NCBI GenBank assembly: GCA_947588775.1
Contig: CANPZQ010000035.1
Span: 1 to 15,224 of the forward strand
Reading direction: 5' to 3'
Length of the DNA stretch: 15,224 bases
Origin: an uncultured Clostridia bacterium
GTDB taxonomy: Bacteria > Bacillota > Clostridia > Oscillospirales > Ruminococcaceae
A program made the position numbers and the translations under genes. The notes under the pieces are model-generated. The model saw only the letters and a list, made by a program, of their open reading frames with translations. It searched no databases and was not told the DNA's origin. This document shows positions 13,617 through 15,224 of this stretch, one piece after another. The stretch's first letter is position 1. Each line of letters starts with the position of its first letter.

Positions 13617-14621
13617 ATGATAGTAATCCTTAAACCAAACCCCGATAAAACCCAGTTGCGCGGGCTTATGACATGGCTCGAGGCGAAGGGTATAGACGTC
13701 CGCACGACCGTCGGCGCGCAGCAGACCATTCTCGGCCTTGTCGGCGATACCTCGGCGGTCGACATTGACCTGATTTCCGCCCTCGACATCGTTGAATCCG
13801 TCAGGCGCGTGCAGGAGCCGTACAAGAATGCAAACAGAAAATTCCACCCGCAGGACACCGTCGTGAACGTCGGCGGCGTCGAGGTCGGCGGAAAGCGCGT
13901 TGTGAAAATCGCCGGCCCCGGCGCGGTGGAATCCCGCGAGCAGATTTGCTCCCTTGCAAAAATTTTAAAGGAAGCCGGCGCGGACATTCTCTGGGGCGGC
14001 GCGTTCAAGTCGAGGACTTCGCCATATTCATTTCAAGGCCTTCGCGCCGAGGGAGTGGAGTATCTTAAAGATGCAAAGCGGGAAACCGGGCTTCCGATAG
14101 CCGCGGAAATCGCGGAATCCTCCCAGCTCGACCTCTTCGACGGCGTAGACATGCTGATTGTCGGCGGCAGGAACATGCGAAACTACGAGCTTTTGCGCGC
14201 GCTCGGGAAGAGCGGCAAGCCTGTTTTGCTGAAACGCGCCGTTTCCGCGACCTACGAGGAGCTTCTGATGAGCGCGGAATACATAATGTCGGGCGGAAAC
14301 CCGCAGGTAATCCTCTGCGAGCGGGGTATAAGGACCTTCGAGCCGCAGACCGCGTTCACTATGGACATCTCCGCCGCGCCGGTCCTTAAGAGCCTGAGCC
14401 ATCTGCCGGTGCTTTTCGACCCGTCGAACGCCTCGGGAAAGTATGCCCTCGTCGAACCGCTCGCGCTTGCCGCCGTCGCCGCCGGTGCGCACGGAATCGT
14501 CGTCACGGTCCACGCCGACCCCGAGCACGCGATGTGCGACGGCCCGCTTTCCCTGAAGCCCGACCGCTTCGGCCGCCTTTGCCGGACGGTTGAGAGAATG
14601 GAGAGGGGTGGGGAGGAGTAG
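13617..14621 (+). CDS. DAHP-synthase-family protein (class I-beta type) with altered metal site
   Basis: 334 residues from the ATG at 13617 (GGAGG, 8-nt spacing); the frame is open further upstream only through repeats. It has the layout of the AroF/AroG-like class: an N-terminal ferredoxin-like regulatory domain (1-75) and a TIM-barrel catalytic domain. Family motifs kept: KSRTSPYSFQG (131-141), GGRNMRN (183-189), KRA (206-208), CERGIRTFE (234-242) and DGP (308-310). DAHP synthase joins PEP and erythrose-4-phosphate as the first step of aromatic biosynthesis. Three of the four usual metal ligands appear replaced: Cys of GPC is Gly102 (AGPGAVES), His of DPSH is Asn271 (DPSNASGK) and Glu of EVH is Thr297 (VVTVH); Asp308 remains. 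KPRT is KSRT, and the Arg before GGAF is Trp126. It may be a divergent enzyme or a pseudoenzyme. No other aro gene is nearby. Confidence 0.85.
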   Translation: MIVILKPNPDKTQLRGLMTWLEAKGIDVRTTVGAQQTILGLVGDTSAVDIDLISALDIVESVRRVQEPYKNANRKFHPQDTVVNVGGVEVGGKRVVKIAGPGAVESREQICSLAKILKEAGADILWGGAFKSRTSPYSFQGLRAEGVEYLKDAKRETGLPIAAEIAESSQLDLFDGVDMLIVGGRNMRNYELLRALGKSGKPVLLKRAVSATYEELLMSAEYIMSGGNPQVILCERGIRTFEPQTAFTMDISAAPVLKSLSHLPVLFDPSNASGKYALVEPLALAAVAAGAHGIVVTVHADPEHAMCDGPLSLKPDRFGRLCRTVERMERGGEE

Positions 14622-14718
14622 GGAAGGGATTTCTCGGTAAGTGGGAGTGCCGGGGGATTTTTGTTGTTGTGAAATATTGAGGGAGAGGTGTCGATTGTTA
14701 TGCGGAGGGTTGTTTTCC

Positions 14719-14733
14719 CCTCCTCATAGGAGG
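14719..14733 (+). terminator. weak hairpin after the DAHP-synthase-like gene
   Basis: CCTCCT-CAT-AGGAGG followed by TTGTGT. The T tract is poor, so it is only a candidate terminator. Otherwise 14622-14767 holds nothing recognised. Confidence 0.3.
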
Positions 14734-14767
14734 TTGTGTCGCCCTGTCCGGGCTTTCAGCTGACCCC

Positions 14768-14853
14768 GGCGCGGCGAATGGGGCTCCTTTTCTGCGCCCA
14801 CCCAAGCTTCCTGCCCGCCACCCACCCTCCCACCCCGCCCCATTCGCCGCGCC
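14768..14853 (+). repeat. P2 palindromic repeat, copy E
   Basis: Perfect 16-bp arms GGCGCGGCGAATGGGG/CCCCATTCGCCGCGCC (14768-14783 with 14838-14853). The core is rearranged (GCGCCCACCC, CTTCCTGCCC, CCACCCACCCTCCCACCCC) but still C-run rich. Its arms include CGAATGGGG, which elsewhere lies just outside P2. It directly abuts the IS200-type right end. Confidence 0.82.
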
Positions 14854-14876
14854 TTCCCCCATCAAATAATAAATAT

Positions 14877-14895
14877 CCCCCGGCGTAGCCGGGGG
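14877..14895 (-). terminator. IS right-end hairpin, possibly also tnpA terminator
   Basis: Perfect 8-bp stem CCCCCGGC/GCCGGGGG with a 3-nt loop. On the minus strand it is followed by ATATTTATTATTT. It probably serves as the IS200 end structure and may also stop tnpA transcription. Confidence 0.6.
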
Positions 14896-14972
14896 GTCTC
14901 TGACGGGCAAAGCCCTGTTCTACTGGCCACGCCTAAAGGCGTTGGTTCGGTCCGGCCCTTGCATTTCTTATG

Positions 14973-15224
14973 TTACTTGCTACCCGTTAACGGGTCATAA
15001 TCACTGAAACTCATCTGGTCGCTCAACCTGTCTTCTTCAAGCTGATTCCTGATGTATGCCTCAATATTTTTTGCATTCTTACCTGCCGTATCTACATAGT
15101 ATCCTCTGCACCAGAATTCTCGGTTTCGATACTTCATTTTCAGATTCCCCCACCTTTCGTATATCATCATACTGCTCTTTCCTTTCAGAAATCCCATGAA
15201 ACTCGATATACTCATTTTAGGCGG
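14973..15224 (-). CDS. tnpA: IS200-type Y1 transposase TnpA, C-terminal part
   Basis: The last 83 residues of the transposase; the reading frame runs through the window edge (PPK precedes the first internal Met). The sequence matches IS200 TnpA strongly: SISSFMGFLKGKSS, NREFWCRGYYVDTAGKN and IEAYIRNQ. The Tyr of AYIRNQ (codon 15056-15054) is the expected nucleophile, with Gln four residues later as the usual partner. The HUH metal-binding motif should lie in the missing N-terminal half. TnpA moves the element as single-stranded DNA by recognising end hairpins. A perfect 14-bp palindrome (ACCCGTTAACGGGT, 14982-14995) overlaps its last codons. Whether the full gene is intact cannot be judged. 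Confidence 0.9.
   Translation of the reverse strand, partial: PPKMSISSFMGFLKGKSSMMIYERWGNLKMKYRNREFWCRGYYVDTAGKNAKNIEAYIRNQLEEDRLSDQMSFSDYDPLTGSK

Larger units (their letters stand above)
14860..15224 (-). mobile_element. IS200/IS605-type insertion sequence, right end (left part beyond the window)
   Basis: It contains the 3' part of tnpA and, beyond its stop, two hairpins typical of the subterminal ends recognised by Y1 transposases: GCC-TAAA-GGC (14931-14940, longer with flanking bases) and CCCCCGGC-GTA-GCCGGGGG (14877-14895). The exact outer boundary is not visible; about 14860 is an estimate from the position of the outer hairpin. No TnpB is seen, as in IS200. Confidence 0.75.

Noticed and set aside
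13143..13847. 234-codon minus-strand frame across the 13.2-13.6 kb gap
   Set aside because: It spans two P2 repeats and runs antisense into the DAHP-synthase-like gene; composition is that of repeat DNA.
27..14853. CRISPR array made of the spaced repeats
   Set aside because: Spacing is kilobases or irregular, copies are in both orientations and divergent, and no cas gene is present.

Overview
The window looks like a chromosomal segment of a GC-rich, fermentative member of the Clostridia (low confidence below that rank). The evidence is strong AGGAGG ribosome binding sites, consensus sigma-A promoters (TTGACA-like/TATAAT-like, 16-17 nt spacers), a bifunctional AdhE, a type-3 prolyl-tRNA synthetase, a fused membrane/spermidine-synthase-like protein and an IS200-type transposase. 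No tRNA, rRNA, CRISPR array or phage module was seen.

Layout. 158-1772: two adjacent minus-strand genes for membrane-anchored proteins of unknown function that share a repeated motif. 2040-3638: fused membrane/spermidine-synthase-like protein with a consensus promoter. 4429-5907: MATE efflux protein. 6382-6615: small proline-rich membrane protein. 6654-8096: proS. 8146-8540: a locus organised like a type I toxin-antitoxin pair, with a 35-residue hydrophobic peptide on + and an antisense RNA of about 96 nt on - that terminates inside the 3' end of the peptide gene. 8604-9089: anchored protein of unknown function. 9223-13165: yfcE-like phosphodiesterase, adhE and a small APH-fold kinase, probably co-transcribed. 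13617-14621: DAHP-synthase homologue in which three of the four metal ligands appear replaced. 14860-15224: right end of an IS200-type element whose tnpA runs off the window.

The long intergenic gaps (3639-4428, 5908-6381, 13166-13616, 14622-14860 and 1-157) are built from one family of dispersed palindromic repeats. I call the main unit P2: 9-17 bp inverted arms around a 50-60 nt C-rich core (GTCCCACCCACCCGCCC-like on its C-rich strand). Nine copies occur. Arm sequences differ between copies, yet both arms of a copy change together. In three loci two P2 units stand back to back (-, then +) 220-257 bp apart, with a second hairpin unit (P1) between them. The + unit then ends 49-54 nt before the next start codon, followed by an almost G-free leader. 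Smaller P1 hairpins with changing but self-complementary tips accompany them. This repeat system, the type I-like toxin locus and the altered DAHP synthase are the most notable contents.
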